Shown piece after piece: positions 52,417 through 61,026 of a stretch of 64,000 nucleotides of DNA. Position 1 is the stretch's first letter. Each line of letters begins with the position of its first letter. The notes under the pieces are model-generated. The model was given only the letters and a program-made list of their open reading frames with translations, had not been told where the DNA came from and did no database searches. Source of the DNA: Streptomyces sp. MA5143a (lineage in GTDB: Bacteria > Actinomycetota > Actinomycetes > Streptomycetales > Streptomycetaceae); the NCBI RefSeq assembly GCF_900290235.1, contig NZ_OLMK01000109.1, positions 1 to 64,000 on the forward strand, read 5' to 3'. The translations under genes and the position numbers were made by a program.

Positions 52417-53091
52417 CTCCGGGCGTCCCGCCACGCCGTAGCGGAGGGACACGTCCGCGGTGCCGGTGGCGTGGAAGTACTCCAGGTAGCGGCGGGCGCT
52501 GACGCGGGAGATGCCGGCGAGGGTCGCGCACTCGGTGGCGGACAGGGTGCCGTCGGCGGCGCGGAGGGTGCGTTCGATGAGGTCGGCGGTCTCGACGCTC
52601 ATGCCCTTGGGCAGGGCGCCGGCCGCCGACGCCGGTGGTGCCGACGCCCCGGCGAGGACCCGGTCGACGTCGGCCTGGCTCTGCACTACCGCGGTGAGCA
52701 GCCGGCCCCGCTGGGCGGCGTACCGCTGGAGCCGGGAGCGCAGTTCCTCGAACTCGAAGGGCTTGAGGAGGTAGTCGACGACACCGTGGCGGACCGCGCC
52801 GCGCACGGTGTCGGCCTCCCGCGCGGCGCTGATGACCATGACGTCGCAGTCGTGGCCGGCCGTGCGCAGCCGGGGTATGACGTCGAGGCCGAAGACGTCG
52901 GGCAGGTACAGGTCGAGCAGGACGAGGTCGGGGCGCAGTTCGTCGACGGCGGCGGCCGCCTGCTCCCCGGTGCTGGCGACGCCGACGACCCGGAACGGCT
53001 CGACCCGTTCGACGAAGGTGCGGTGGACCCGGGCCACCATGAAGTCGTCGTCGACGACGAGCACGTCGATCGCGGCGGGACCAGGACTCAT
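52393..53091 (-). CDS. CitB/DcuR-type response regulator
   Basis: This 232-aa regulator has a receiver domain (1-125) with VVDDDFMVARVH, phosphoacceptor Asp60 in LVLLDLYLPD and LLKPFEFEEL. A linker leads to a C-terminal helix-turn-helix typical of CitB/DctR (ATECATLAGISRVSARRYLEYF). The ATG at 53091 overlaps the kinase stop by 4 bases. It is expected to activate the divergent tctCBA transporter when its kinase senses a di- or tricarboxylate. The frame upstream of 53091 is a shadow of the kinase gene. Confidence 0.9.
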   Translation of the reverse strand: MSPGPAAIDVLVVDDDFMVARVHRTFVERVEPFRVVGVASTGEQAAAAVDELRPDLVLLDLYLPDVFGLDVIPRLRTAGHDCDVMVISAAREADTVRGAVRHGVVDYLLKPFEFEELRSRLQRYAAQRGRLLTAVVQSQADVDRVLAGASAPPASAAGALPKGMSVETADLIERTLRAADGTLSATECATLAGISRVSARRYLEYFHATGTADVSLRYGVAGRPERRYTWRV

Positions 53092-54863
53092 GGTGTCGCT
53101 CCTTCCGCCACCGCGTCGGCGAGGTGGCTGACGGTCATGCGGGCGGTGAACATGGCCCCGTCGGGGGTGTTGGTCACCGAGATCTCGCCGCCGTGGCGTT
53201 CGCAGACCAGGCGGGTGAGGGCGAGACCGATACCGCGTTCGCCCTCCTGGGCGGCCTTGGTGGTGAAGCCGTGGGAGAACACCTCGCGGGCCAGTTCGGG
53301 GGCGACGCCGGGGCCCGAGTCGCGGACGACGATCTCCACGCTGGAGGCGTCCTGGCGCAGTTCCACCTCGACCCATGCCTCGCGGTCGCCGGGTTCGCCG
53401 GGGGCGGCCGCGGCGTCCACCGCGTTGTCGACGAGGTTGCCGACGACGGTGGCGACGTCGGCGGCGTCCTCCGGGGCGAGCCGGTCGAGCGCGGTGCTCT
53501 CGGAGATCCGCAGACTGACCTTGCGTTCGGCGGCCAGTGACGCCTTGGCCATGAGGAGCGCGGCGACCGCGGTGTCCCGGACGCGGCGGCTGAGGGTCAT
53601 GTCGAGGGACTGCCGGTGGCGGCTGAGCGCGCGGATGTAGCGGACCACTTCGTCCTGCTCGCCGATCTGGATGAGTCCCGAGATGGTGTGCAGCTGGTTG
53701 GCGAACTCGTGGGCCTGGGCGCGCAGCAGCTCGGAGGAGCTGCGGAAGGAGCCCATCTCGCGTTCCAGGCGGGCGAGTTCGGTGCGGTCGCGCAGGGTGG
53801 TTACCGAGCCGAGGTGGCGGCCGTCCTTGGTGACGGTCATCCGGTTCATGACGAGGACACGGCCCCGGCGGATGACGACCTCGTCGCCCTTGTGGCCGGG
53901 GATCTCCTGCGCCCCGGTGAGGACGTCGCGCAGTCGCCCCGTGACGCCCAGCTCGCTGAGGCTCTTGCCGACGCAGTCCACGGGCAGGTCGAGCAGACGC
54001 AGGCCCACCTCGTTGACGAGGGTGACGCGGGCCTGCGGGTCCAGGGCGACGACACCCTCGGCGATGCCGTACAGCATGGCCTCGCGGTGTTCGGCGAGGC
54101 CGGCGATCTCGCGGGGTTCCAGGCCGAGGGTCTGGCGTTTGACGCGGCGGGCCAGCAGCCAGGAGCCGGCGAGGCCGAGGCCGCTGGCGACGCCCAGGTA
54201 GGCGAGGAGGTACGAGGAGGCGCCGCTGAGGCGCTGCCACACGGTCGGGGAGGCCTCGCCGACCATGACGGTGCCGAGGAGCACGCCGAGGTGGTCGTCG
54301 GTGGCGCCGAGGACGGGCACCTGGGCGACCAGCTCGCGGCTGCCGTCGAGGGTGAGCGGGCCGGACCAGCCGCGGCCCCGGGCGGCGCCCGCGCCGAGCG
54401 GGAGCCGGTCGCCGAGGACGGTGGGGTCGGTGGAGCTGACGATCCTGCCGTCGGCGTCGGCGACGGTGACCGAGGTGACGCCCGACTGGGTCTGGGTGGA
54501 GTTCACCAGGGGGGCCAGGGCCTCCTGGGGCAGGGCGCGGGCGAGTCCGTCGCGGACCAGGGGGTTGGCGGCCAGTTGCTCGGCGAGGGCGGTGACGCGG
54601 CGGCCCTCGACGCGGTTGAAGGTGGCCGCGGACTGGGTGAGGGAGACCCCGGCGACCGCCAGCAGCACCACCACGACGATGGCGAGCTGGAGGACCAGCA
54701 TCTCGCCCGCGAGGGTATGGCGGCGGAACTCGGCGACCACGACGGACTCATCTCTCGTGCGGAGGCGACGCCCGGGCGGCTCGGGCGTCGGCGGTGCGGT
54801 GGGTCGCACAATGATGGCGCTCGTGTGGGGCGAGGAGAAGAGAGGTGGGGGGAGAGTGCCCAT
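53088..54863 (-). CDS. CitA/DcuS-type sensor histidine kinase
   Basis: A membrane kinase of about 591 aa: TM1 (about 54-77), extracytoplasmic single-Cache sensor (about 80-220; TSVTVADADGRIVSSTDP, VLGDRL), TM2 (about 230-255), PAS (about 265-370), a phosphoacceptor helix with H385 in AQAHEFANQLHTISGL, and an ATPase domain with NLVDNAVDAA and GERGIGLAL. The sensor class binds citrate, malate or similar acids. ATG 54863 is used as start, but a GTG near 54741 just before TM1 is possible because the first 40 residues are Pro-rich and not conserved-looking. It is divergent from tctC. Confidence 0.9.
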   Translation of the reverse strand: MGTLPPPLFSSPHTSAIIVRPTAPPTPEPPGRRLRTRDESVVVAEFRRHTLAGEMLVLQLAIVVVVLLAVAGVSLTQSAATFNRVEGRRVTALAEQLAANPLVRDGLARALPQEALAPLVNSTQTQSGVTSVTVADADGRIVSSTDPTVLGDRLPLGAGAARGRGWSGPLTLDGSRELVAQVPVLGATDDHLGVLLGTVMVGEASPTVWQRLSGASSYLLAYLGVASGLGLAGSWLLARRVKRQTLGLEPREIAGLAEHREAMLYGIAEGVVALDPQARVTLVNEVGLRLLDLPVDCVGKSLSELGVTGRLRDVLTGAQEIPGHKGDEVVIRRGRVLVMNRMTVTKDGRHLGSVTTLRDRTELARLEREMGSFRSSSELLRAQAHEFANQLHTISGLIQIGEQDEVVRYIRALSRHRQSLDMTLSRRVRDTAVAALLMAKASLAAERKVSLRISESTALDRLAPEDAADVATVVGNLVDNAVDAAAAPGEPGDREAWVEVELRQDASSVEIVVRDSGPGVAPELAREVFSHGFTTKAAQEGERGIGLALTRLVCERHGGEISVTNTPDGAMFTARMTVSHLADAVAEGATP

Positions 54864-54997
54864 AAGGTGACAGAGGCCGCGACCACAAAGACCACAACGT
54901 CCGTTGCCTCCGCAACCGGTACACACCCTCTCCGGGTGGGCACGCTGTGTCGCGGGTCACTCTCCTCCATCGACGTCCACGACAGGTGGTGACACTC

Positions 54998-55996
54998 GTG
55001 CGTCTGCGCACCCCTCGGGGGCGACACGCCCTCGCCCTGTTCGGTGCCGCCGTGCTCGTGTTCGTGGGGCCGCCGCTGCTGACGACCGGCGGCGGCGGTG
55101 ACACGGGCACGCAGATACCGGGCCTGCGCTTCATGGTGCCGAACACGCCGGGCGGCGGGTACGACATCACGGCCCGCACGGCCGCGAAGAACGCCGAGGA
55201 CGCGGGGCTCACCCACAACATCGAGGTGTTCAACCTGCCGGGCGCCGGCGGCACGGTCGGGCTGAGCCGGCTGGTCGGCGAGCACGGCAACGGCAGGCTC
55301 GCGATGTCGATGGGGCTCGGCGTCGTCGGTGCCGTGCGCTCCAACGACGCGCCGAAGACCCTCGCCGACACCACTCCGATCGCCCGGCTCACCGAGGAGC
55401 AGGACGTCGTGGTCGTCGCCAAGGACTCGCCGTACCGGACGATCGACGACCTCATCGGCGCGTGGAAGGAGAGGCCCGGCAAGCTTCCCGTCGGTGGTGG
55501 CTCGGCGCCGGGCGGGCCGGACCATCTGGCGCCGATGCTGATGGCGCGGGCGGCCGGGATCGCGCCGCGGGACGTCAACTACATCCCCTTCGACGGCGGC
55601 GGTGAGCTGCTCGCCTCCATCCTCGGCGACAAGGTCGCCTTCGGGGTGTCCGGCGTGGGCGAGTACCTGGACCAGATCAGGGCGGGCGAGCTGCGGCTGC
55701 TCGCGGTGACCGGCCCCGAGCGGGTGGCGGGGCTGGACGCGCCGACGCTCCAGGAGGCGGGCTACGACGTGAGCTTCACCAACTGGCGCGGCATCGTCGC
55801 CCCACCGGGTCTCACCGACGCCGAGCGGGCCAAGCTGACCCGGCTGATCGAGGAGCTGCACGACTCCCCTCAGTGGCGGCAGTCCCTGAAGCAGAACGGC
55901 TGGGACGACGCCTTCCTCACCGGCGACAGGTTCGGTGAGTTCCTCAAGGCCCAGGACGAACGCGTGGTGTCGGTGCTGAAGGAGCTGGGACTGTGA
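54998..55996 (+). CDS. tctC: Tripartite tricarboxylate transporter substrate-binding protein
   Basis: This 332-aa receptor is of the TctC/Bug family. After a signal-anchor-like N-terminus (ALALFGAAVLVFVGPPLL) come GLRFMVPNTPGGGYDITAR, NLPGAGGTVGL, GGGSAPGGPDHL, YIPFDGGGELLASILGDKV and NWRGIVAPPGL, the full set of family motifs for carboxylate binding. No lipobox Cys is seen. The GTG at 54998 is chosen because AGGTGGTG lies 6 bases upstream; GTGs at 54947 and 54989 are alternatives. The tctB start overlaps the stop by 4 bases. Confidence 0.9.
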   Translation: MRLRTPRGRHALALFGAAVLVFVGPPLLTTGGGGDTGTQIPGLRFMVPNTPGGGYDITARTAAKNAEDAGLTHNIEVFNLPGAGGTVGLSRLVGEHGNGRLAMSMGLGVVGAVRSNDAPKTLADTTPIARLTEEQDVVVVAKDSPYRTIDDLIGAWKERPGKLPVGGGSAPGGPDHLAPMLMARAAGIAPRDVNYIPFDGGGELLASILGDKVAFGVSGVGEYLDQIRAGELRLLAVTGPERVAGLDAPTLQEAGYDVSFTNWRGIVAPPGLTDAERAKLTRLIEELHDSPQWRQSLKQNGWDDAFLTGDRFGEFLKAQDERVVSVLKELGL

Positions 55997-56568
55997 CGAC
56001 GCCCCCCACCGACACACCTCACTCCTCGGACACACCGCACTCCACCGGCACTCCCCCGGCGCCCGCGGCGGACCGCGGGTCATGGCTGCGGAACCACTCC
56101 GAGCTCGGCGTCTGCGTGCTGCTGCTGGCGCTCGGTGTGCTGGTCCTGACGGACGCGCTCACCATGGACGTCGACATCGCGCAGCGCGGGCCCGTCGGCC
56201 CGAGGACGGTGCCGGTGGTGGTCGGCGCCGGGCTGCTGGTGATCGCGGCGCTGCTCGCCGTGGACGTGCTGCGCGGCGGGCGGGGGCAGGCGGAGGCCGG
56301 GGAGGACGTCGACCTGTCGGAGCCCGCGGACTGGCGTACGGTCCTGCTGCTCACCGGGGTGTTCCTCGGCTCGGCCGTCCTGATCGAACCGCTCGGCTTC
56401 CCCGCGGCGGGCGCCCTGCTGTTCTGGGGCGCGGCGTTCGCCCTCGGCAGCCGCCGCCACGACCGCGACCCGCTCGTCGCGGCCGTCCTCTCGCTCGTCA
56501 CGTACGCCGTCTTCAACAACCTCCTCGGGGTACCCCTGCCCGGCGGCCCGCTGATGGGAGTGCTGTGA
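55993..56568 (+). CDS. tctB: Tripartite tricarboxylate transporter small membrane subunit
   Basis: This 191-aa protein has four hydrophobic helices after a 35-residue Pro/Thr/Ser-rich cytoplasmic start, as expected for TctB. GPVGPRTVPVVVGAGLL is the family-typical piece in the second helix region, and PLGFPAAGALLFWGAAFALGSR follows. It pairs with TctA to form the membrane component. GTG at 55993 overlaps tctC by 4 bases, and tctA begins 1 base after its stop. Confidence 0.9.
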   Translation: MTTPPTDTPHSSDTPHSTGTPPAPAADRGSWLRNHSELGVCVLLLALGVLVLTDALTMDVDIAQRGPVGPRTVPVVVGAGLLVIAALLAVDVLRGGRGQAEAGEDVDLSEPADWRTVLLLTGVFLGSAVLIEPLGFPAAGALLFWGAAFALGSRRHDRDPLVAAVLSLVTYAVFNNLLGVPLPGGPLMGVL

Positions 56569-56569
56569 C

Positions 56570-58069
56570 ATGGACGCCCTCACCTCGCTCCTGGACGGCT
56601 TCGGTACGGCCCTGACGCCGGTCAACATCCTGTGGGCCGCGGTCGGGGTGCTCCTCGGCACGGCGATCGGGGTGCTGCCCGGCATCGGCCCGGCCATGGC
56701 GGTCGCGCTCCTGCTCCCGGTGACGTACGGGCTGGATCCGATCGGCGCGTTCATCATGTTCGCGGGCATCTACTACGGCGCGATGTTCGGCGGCTCGACC
56801 ACCTCGATCCTGCTCAACACCCCCGGTGAGAGCGCGGCGGTGGTCGCGGCCATGGAGGGCAACCCGATGGCCAGGTCGGGGCGCGGCGCGCAGGCGCTGG
56901 CCGCCGCCGCGATCGGGCACTTCGCGGGCGGCATGGTGGGCACGGTCCTCCTGGTGGCGCTGGCGCCGGCGGTCGCCGAACTGGCCGTGGACATCGGCGC
57001 CCCCGACTATTTCGCGATCATGGTGCTGGCGTTCATCGCCGTGACGTCCGTGCTGGGCTCGTCCCGGGTCCGGGGGCTCGCCTCGCTGCTGATCGGCCTC
57101 ACGATCGGCCTGGTGGGGCTGGACCGGATGACCGGGCAGCAGCGGTTGACGTTCGGTTCGCTCCAGCTCGCCGATGGCGTCGACGTCGTGATCGTCGCGG
57201 TCGGTCTCTTCGCGATCGGTGAGGCCCTGTGGGTCGCCGCCCATCTGCGGCGCAGGCCGGGCGAGCCGATCCCGGTGGGCCGCCCGTGGCTCGGCCGCTC
57301 GGATCTGCGGCGGACGTGGAAGTCATGGCTGCGCGGCCCGTTCATCGGTTTCCCGTTCGGGGCGATCCCGGCGGGCGGCGCGGAGATCCCCACGTTCCTG
57401 TCGTACGTCACCGAGAAGCGGTTGTCGAAGCACCGGGACGAGTGGGGCAAGGGCGCCATCGAGGGGGTGGCCGGACCGGAGTCGGCGGCGTCGGCCTCGG
57501 CGGCGGGCACCCTGGTGTCGATGCTGACGCTCGGTCTGCCCACGACGGCGGTGGCGGCGGTCATGCTGGCCGCGTTCCAGCAGTACGGCATCCAGCCGGG
57601 CCCGCTGCTGTTCGAACGCGAGCCGGACCTCGTGTGGGGTCTGATCGCGTCCCTCTTCGTCGGGATGGTGCTGCTGCTGGCGCTGAATCTGCCGCTGGCC
57701 CCGCTGTGGGCGAAGCTGCTGCGCATCCCCCGGCCCCATCTGTACGCGGGGATCATGTTCTTCGCGGCGGTCGGCGCGTACGCGGTCGGCGGCGAGGTGA
57801 TCGACCTGGTGATCCTGCTGGTCATCGGTCTGATCGGCTTCGGGATGCGCCGTTACGGACTGCCCGTGCTGCCCGCCGTCATCGGGGTCATCCTCGGACC
57901 GGGCGCCGAACAGCAGCTGCGGCGCGCCCTGCAGATCAGCGACGGCAGTGTCACCGGTCTGGTGAACACGCCGTTCGCGGTGACGGTGTACGCGGTGATC
58001 GTGGTGCTGCTGGCCTGGCCGCTGCTGAAGCGGCTCGTGGCCCGCACCCGACCCGCCCGCGACGTGTGA
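56570..58069 (+). CDS. tctA: Tripartite tricarboxylate transporter large membrane subunit
   Basis: This 499-aa integral membrane protein has about 12 helices. The TctA signature is clear near the N-terminus: GVLPGIGPAMAVALLLPVTY, FAGIYYGAMFGGSTTSILL and NTPGESAAVVAAMEGN, with a related inverted copy around GPESAASASAAGTLVSMLTLGLP. It forms the ion-coupled channel for tricarboxylate uptake together with TctB and the TctC receptor. The three genes form a tight operon likely controlled by the divergent CitA/CitB-type pair. Confidence 0.93.
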   Translation: MDALTSLLDGFGTALTPVNILWAAVGVLLGTAIGVLPGIGPAMAVALLLPVTYGLDPIGAFIMFAGIYYGAMFGGSTTSILLNTPGESAAVVAAMEGNPMARSGRGAQALAAAAIGHFAGGMVGTVLLVALAPAVAELAVDIGAPDYFAIMVLAFIAVTSVLGSSRVRGLASLLIGLTIGLVGLDRMTGQQRLTFGSLQLADGVDVVIVAVGLFAIGEALWVAAHLRRRPGEPIPVGRPWLGRSDLRRTWKSWLRGPFIGFPFGAIPAGGAEIPTFLSYVTEKRLSKHRDEWGKGAIEGVAGPESAASASAAGTLVSMLTLGLPTTAVAAVMLAAFQQYGIQPGPLLFEREPDLVWGLIASLFVGMVLLLALNLPLAPLWAKLLRIPRPHLYAGIMFFAAVGAYAVGGEVIDLVILLVIGLIGFGMRRYGLPVLPAVIGVILGPGAEQQLRRALQISDGSVTGLVNTPFAVTVYAVIVVLLAWPLLKRLVARTRPARDV

Positions 58070-58107
58070 GGGGGGTGCGATCCGGCACGCTCACGGGACG
58101 GCCGGGC

Positions 58108-58632
58108 TCAGCCCGCGCCGCGCTCCGCCTCCTCGTGGAGGAACGCGCTGATCTGCCCGGCGAGGCTCTCCCGGACGGTGCCGGAGGCCGGGTCGAGGAG
58201 TTCCTCGCCGACGCCGATGCCGCCGGCCCACAAATGGCGGTCGGTCCACTCCTCGTCGGCCCGCAGCTGGACCTGGATGTCGAGCTGGAGGAGCTGGGCC
58301 TCGGGCGCGGCGGCGTAGAGGACGGCCGTGGCGCGGCGCAGCGGGTAGAGGTCGAAGCCCTCGATGAACTTGGAGTTGCGCCAGTCCAGGAAGGCGCTCT
58401 CACCGTCGGGGCCGGTGCGGATGTCGAGCTGCCCGTCCTCCAGGTGGAGGCCGACGTGGCCGGTGCCGCGGTTCTCCACGGTCACCCGGAACCGGAAGTA
58501 CGTCAGGCCCTCGGCGGCGTCGTCACCACCGCGCGGCGGTTCGGCGCGTTCCAGGCCGTGGACGCGCACGCGCAGGCCGGCCAGGTCGCCGTCGTACTCC
58601 TGCCAGTCCCCGATCACGTTGGGCTCGCGCAC
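58108..58632 (-). CDS. Hypothetical soluble protein
   Basis: This 174-aa protein, convergent with tctA, is of unknown function. Its centre reads like a beta-sandwich (RFRVTVENRGTGHVGLHLEDGQ, LDIQVQLRADEEW), similar to bacterial DUF4352-like or stress-protein accessory domains. It is acidic at the C-terminus. The GTG at 58632 is chosen for its GGAGAGG site 6 bases upstream; the frame continues 20 codons further with a weaker start. Confidence 0.7.
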   Translation of the reverse strand: MREPNVIGDWQEYDGDLAGLRVRVHGLERAEPPRGGDDAAEGLTYFRFRVTVENRGTGHVGLHLEDGQLDIRTGPDGESAFLDWRNSKFIEGFDLYPLRRATAVLYAAAPEAQLLQLDIQVQLRADEEWTDRHLWAGGIGVGEELLDPASGTVRESLAGQISAFLHEEAERGAG

Positions 58633-58975
58633 CGTCCACCTCTCCACGTCGGCGGGACGACTCCCGCGCTCGCGCGCACCACAGTGCCACACCCGTCGGG
58701 GGTGCCGGATTCACCCATCGCCGCCGGTCAGACGTGATCAAGCCGTGTGCAGCGACGATTCCCGCCAAGGGGTCCGGGAAGGGGTCCCCCACGTGCCGTA
58801 CATCACGTCGGCCGCCCGCTGTGCGGATAGGTGAGGGGTGACCCGGCCGTTCCGTCACATGGCGACGACTTCCCCATTCCGTGGGCGCGCGTCGGCGCCG
58901 TACGCTACGTTCGATCACCGCCGGTCGCCGCACCATCGGCGAGATCGCGCGCAGGGAAGGTCTGGGGAGCAGCGC
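58633..58975. other. Intergenic region upstream of the acyl-CoA synthetase gene
   Basis: No gene is seen in 343 bases. Two copies of AAGGGGTCC lie near 58770 and 58781. TACGCTACGTT at 58901-58911 offers overlapping -10-like boxes that would give a 5' leader of about 60 bases before the ATG. No strong operator was found. Confidence 0.4.
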
Positions 58976-60892
58976 ATGAGCACGTTCGGCATTGCTCCGT
59001 CGGCGGCCCGGCCCATGACCGGGGGACTCGCCGACCCATTGTTCGAGACGGCGCAGCGCGATCCCGCGCTGCCGCAGATCGCCCGCCGTGAGACCGGCAC
59101 CCCGGACACCTGGACGTCGCTCGGCGCGGCCGAGGTGCGGGACGAGGTGGTGAGCCTGGCCAAGGGGCTGGTCGTCTCCGGGATCCGGCCGGGCAACCGG
59201 GTGGCCGTGATGGCGCGGACCCGTTACGAGTGGACGGTGCTCGGCGTCGCGCTGTGGTCGGTGGGCGCGGAGATCGTGCCGATCTATCCGACGTCGTCAC
59301 GCGACCAGGTGGAGTGGATCCTGCGGGACGCGGCCTGTGTGGGTGTCGTCGTCGAGGACGAGCAGGGCGTGATGACGGTCGGCTCGGTCTGCGCCAAGCT
59401 GCCACTGCTGCGCCATGTGTGGCAGCTGGACGCGGACGCGCTGGCCCAGCTGGTCGAGGCCGGCCGGGACGTGCCGGACGCGACGGTGGACTCGTTGCGC
59501 CGCATCGTGATGCCCGACTCCACGGCGGTGATCGCGTACACCTCCGGCACGACCGGTCAGCCCAAGGGCTGCGCGCTGTCCCACCGCAGTCTCGCCAGCC
59601 CCTGCGACGTGCTGCTCGCCGGGTGGCGGCACACCGCGGCGGCGCCCGGGGAGCAGCCGGCGATCCTCGCGTTCCTGCCCTTCTCCCACGTCTACGGCCT
59701 GATGATCCAGGGGATGTGCCTGCGGGGCGGGCTGCTGCTCGGCCATGAGCCGGAGCTGACCGAGGAGGCGCTCTCGGCGGCGCTGCTGTCGTTCCGGCCC
59801 ACGTTCCTGTACGGCGTGCCGTACGTCTTCGAGAAGATCTTCAAGAACTTCCTGCGCAAGGCGCAGCAGGCGGGCCGGGGCGCCGTGTTCGAGCGCGCGG
59901 TGCGCACCGCGCAGGACTACGCGCTCGCCGCCGAACGGCACCGTCTCGACTCGGGTGCCGGTCCCGGCATGGATCTGCGGCTCCAGCACGCGTTCTACGA
60001 CAAGACGGTGTACCGCAAGCTGCGTGCCGCGCTCGGCGGCCGGGTGCGCGGCGGCTGTTCCGGCGGCTCCCCCCTCAACCGCGACCTCGCGCTGTTCTAC
60101 GCCGGGATCGGGATCCTCGTCCACGACGGGTACGGCCTGACGGAGACCGCGGGCGGCATCACGGCGCAGCCCGTGGGCCGGGAGAAGTTCGGCACCGTGG
60201 GCCGGCCCCTGCCGGGCACCGAGATCCGGGTGGCGCGGGACGGGGAGCTGCTGGTCAGCGGGCCTTCGGTGTTCCAGGGGTACATCAACGACGAGGCGGG
60301 CACCCGGGCCGCTCTCCAGGACGGCTGGCTGGCCACGGGGGACATCGGGCGGCTGGACTCCGAGGGCTATCTGTCGATCACCGGGCGCAAGAAGGACATC
60401 ATCATCACCAGCGGCGGCAAGGGCGTGGCCCCGGCGCCCCTGGAGGAGCAGCTGCGGATGCATCCGCTGATCCACCAGGCGGTGGTCGTGGGCGACAACC
60501 GGCCCTGCGTGGGTGCGCTGATCACGCTGGACCCGGAGTTCCTCGCGCACTGGCGGGGTGCGCTCGGCCCGGCGAACGAGCTGATGGGCCCGGAGGCACG
60601 GGAGGAGAACGCGCTGCGGCAGGAGGTGCTGCGGGCGATCGCCGGTGCCAACAGCACGGTGTCGCGTTCGGAGTCCATCCGGGTCTTCCGTATCCTCCCC
60701 GAGCCGTTCGACCTCTCCAACGGCATGCTGACCCCGTCGATGAAGCTGCGTCGCGACACGATCGTGCAGCGGTACGCGGCGGAGATCGAGGCGATGTACG
60801 CGACGTCCGCGCGGGCCGCCCGCCGCTCCGTGACGGAGGACTTCCCCGGCTGGGACGACTCCGACGACGTCTTCCGCCGCCCGCGCCCGTGA
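58976..60892 (+). CDS. Long-chain acyl-CoA synthetase (AMP-binding)
   Basis: This 638-aa adenylate-forming enzyme is of the FadD/FadD15 type. AMP-binding motif YTSGTTGQPKGCALSH, YGVPYVFEKIFKNFLRKAQ, DGYGLTETAGG, TGDIGRLDSEGYLSITGRKKDIIITSGGK (in overlapping pieces) and a C-terminal Lys-containing NGMLTPSMKLRRD, where the catalytic Lys lies, are all present. It activates fatty acids to acyl-CoA. The ATG at 58976 has GGGGAGC upstream. The long lid insertion of about 60 residues before the DGYG motif is normal for the bacterial FadD15 group. Confidence 0.92.
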   Translation: MSTFGIAPSAARPMTGGLADPLFETAQRDPALPQIARRETGTPDTWTSLGAAEVRDEVVSLAKGLVVSGIRPGNRVAVMARTRYEWTVLGVALWSVGAEIVPIYPTSSRDQVEWILRDAACVGVVVEDEQGVMTVGSVCAKLPLLRHVWQLDADALAQLVEAGRDVPDATVDSLRRIVMPDSTAVIAYTSGTTGQPKGCALSHRSLASPCDVLLAGWRHTAAAPGEQPAILAFLPFSHVYGLMIQGMCLRGGLLLGHEPELTEEALSAALLSFRPTFLYGVPYVFEKIFKNFLRKAQQAGRGAVFERAVRTAQDYALAAERHRLDSGAGPGMDLRLQHAFYDKTVYRKLRAALGGRVRGGCSGGSPLNRDLALFYAGIGILVHDGYGLTETAGGITAQPVGREKFGTVGRPLPGTEIRVARDGELLVSGPSVFQGYINDEAGTRAALQDGWLATGDIGRLDSEGYLSITGRKKDIIITSGGKGVAPAPLEEQLRMHPLIHQAVVVGDNRPCVGALITLDPEFLAHWRGALGPANELMGPEAREENALRQEVLRAIAGANSTVSRSESIRVFRILPEPFDLSNGMLTPSMKLRRDTIVQRYAAEIEAMYATSARAARRSVTEDFPGWDDSDDVFRRPRP

Positions 60893-61026
60893 CGCCCGCC
60901 CTGACCTGCCTCTCCGGTTCACCTTCTGTTGACGAAACGGTCCTGCAAATGCGGAGATGCTTCAGTGGGGCGGTGCGCCGCCCCCACGAGCACCCCGTTC
61001 GACCGTGAGACGAAGGCAGAGGACCC

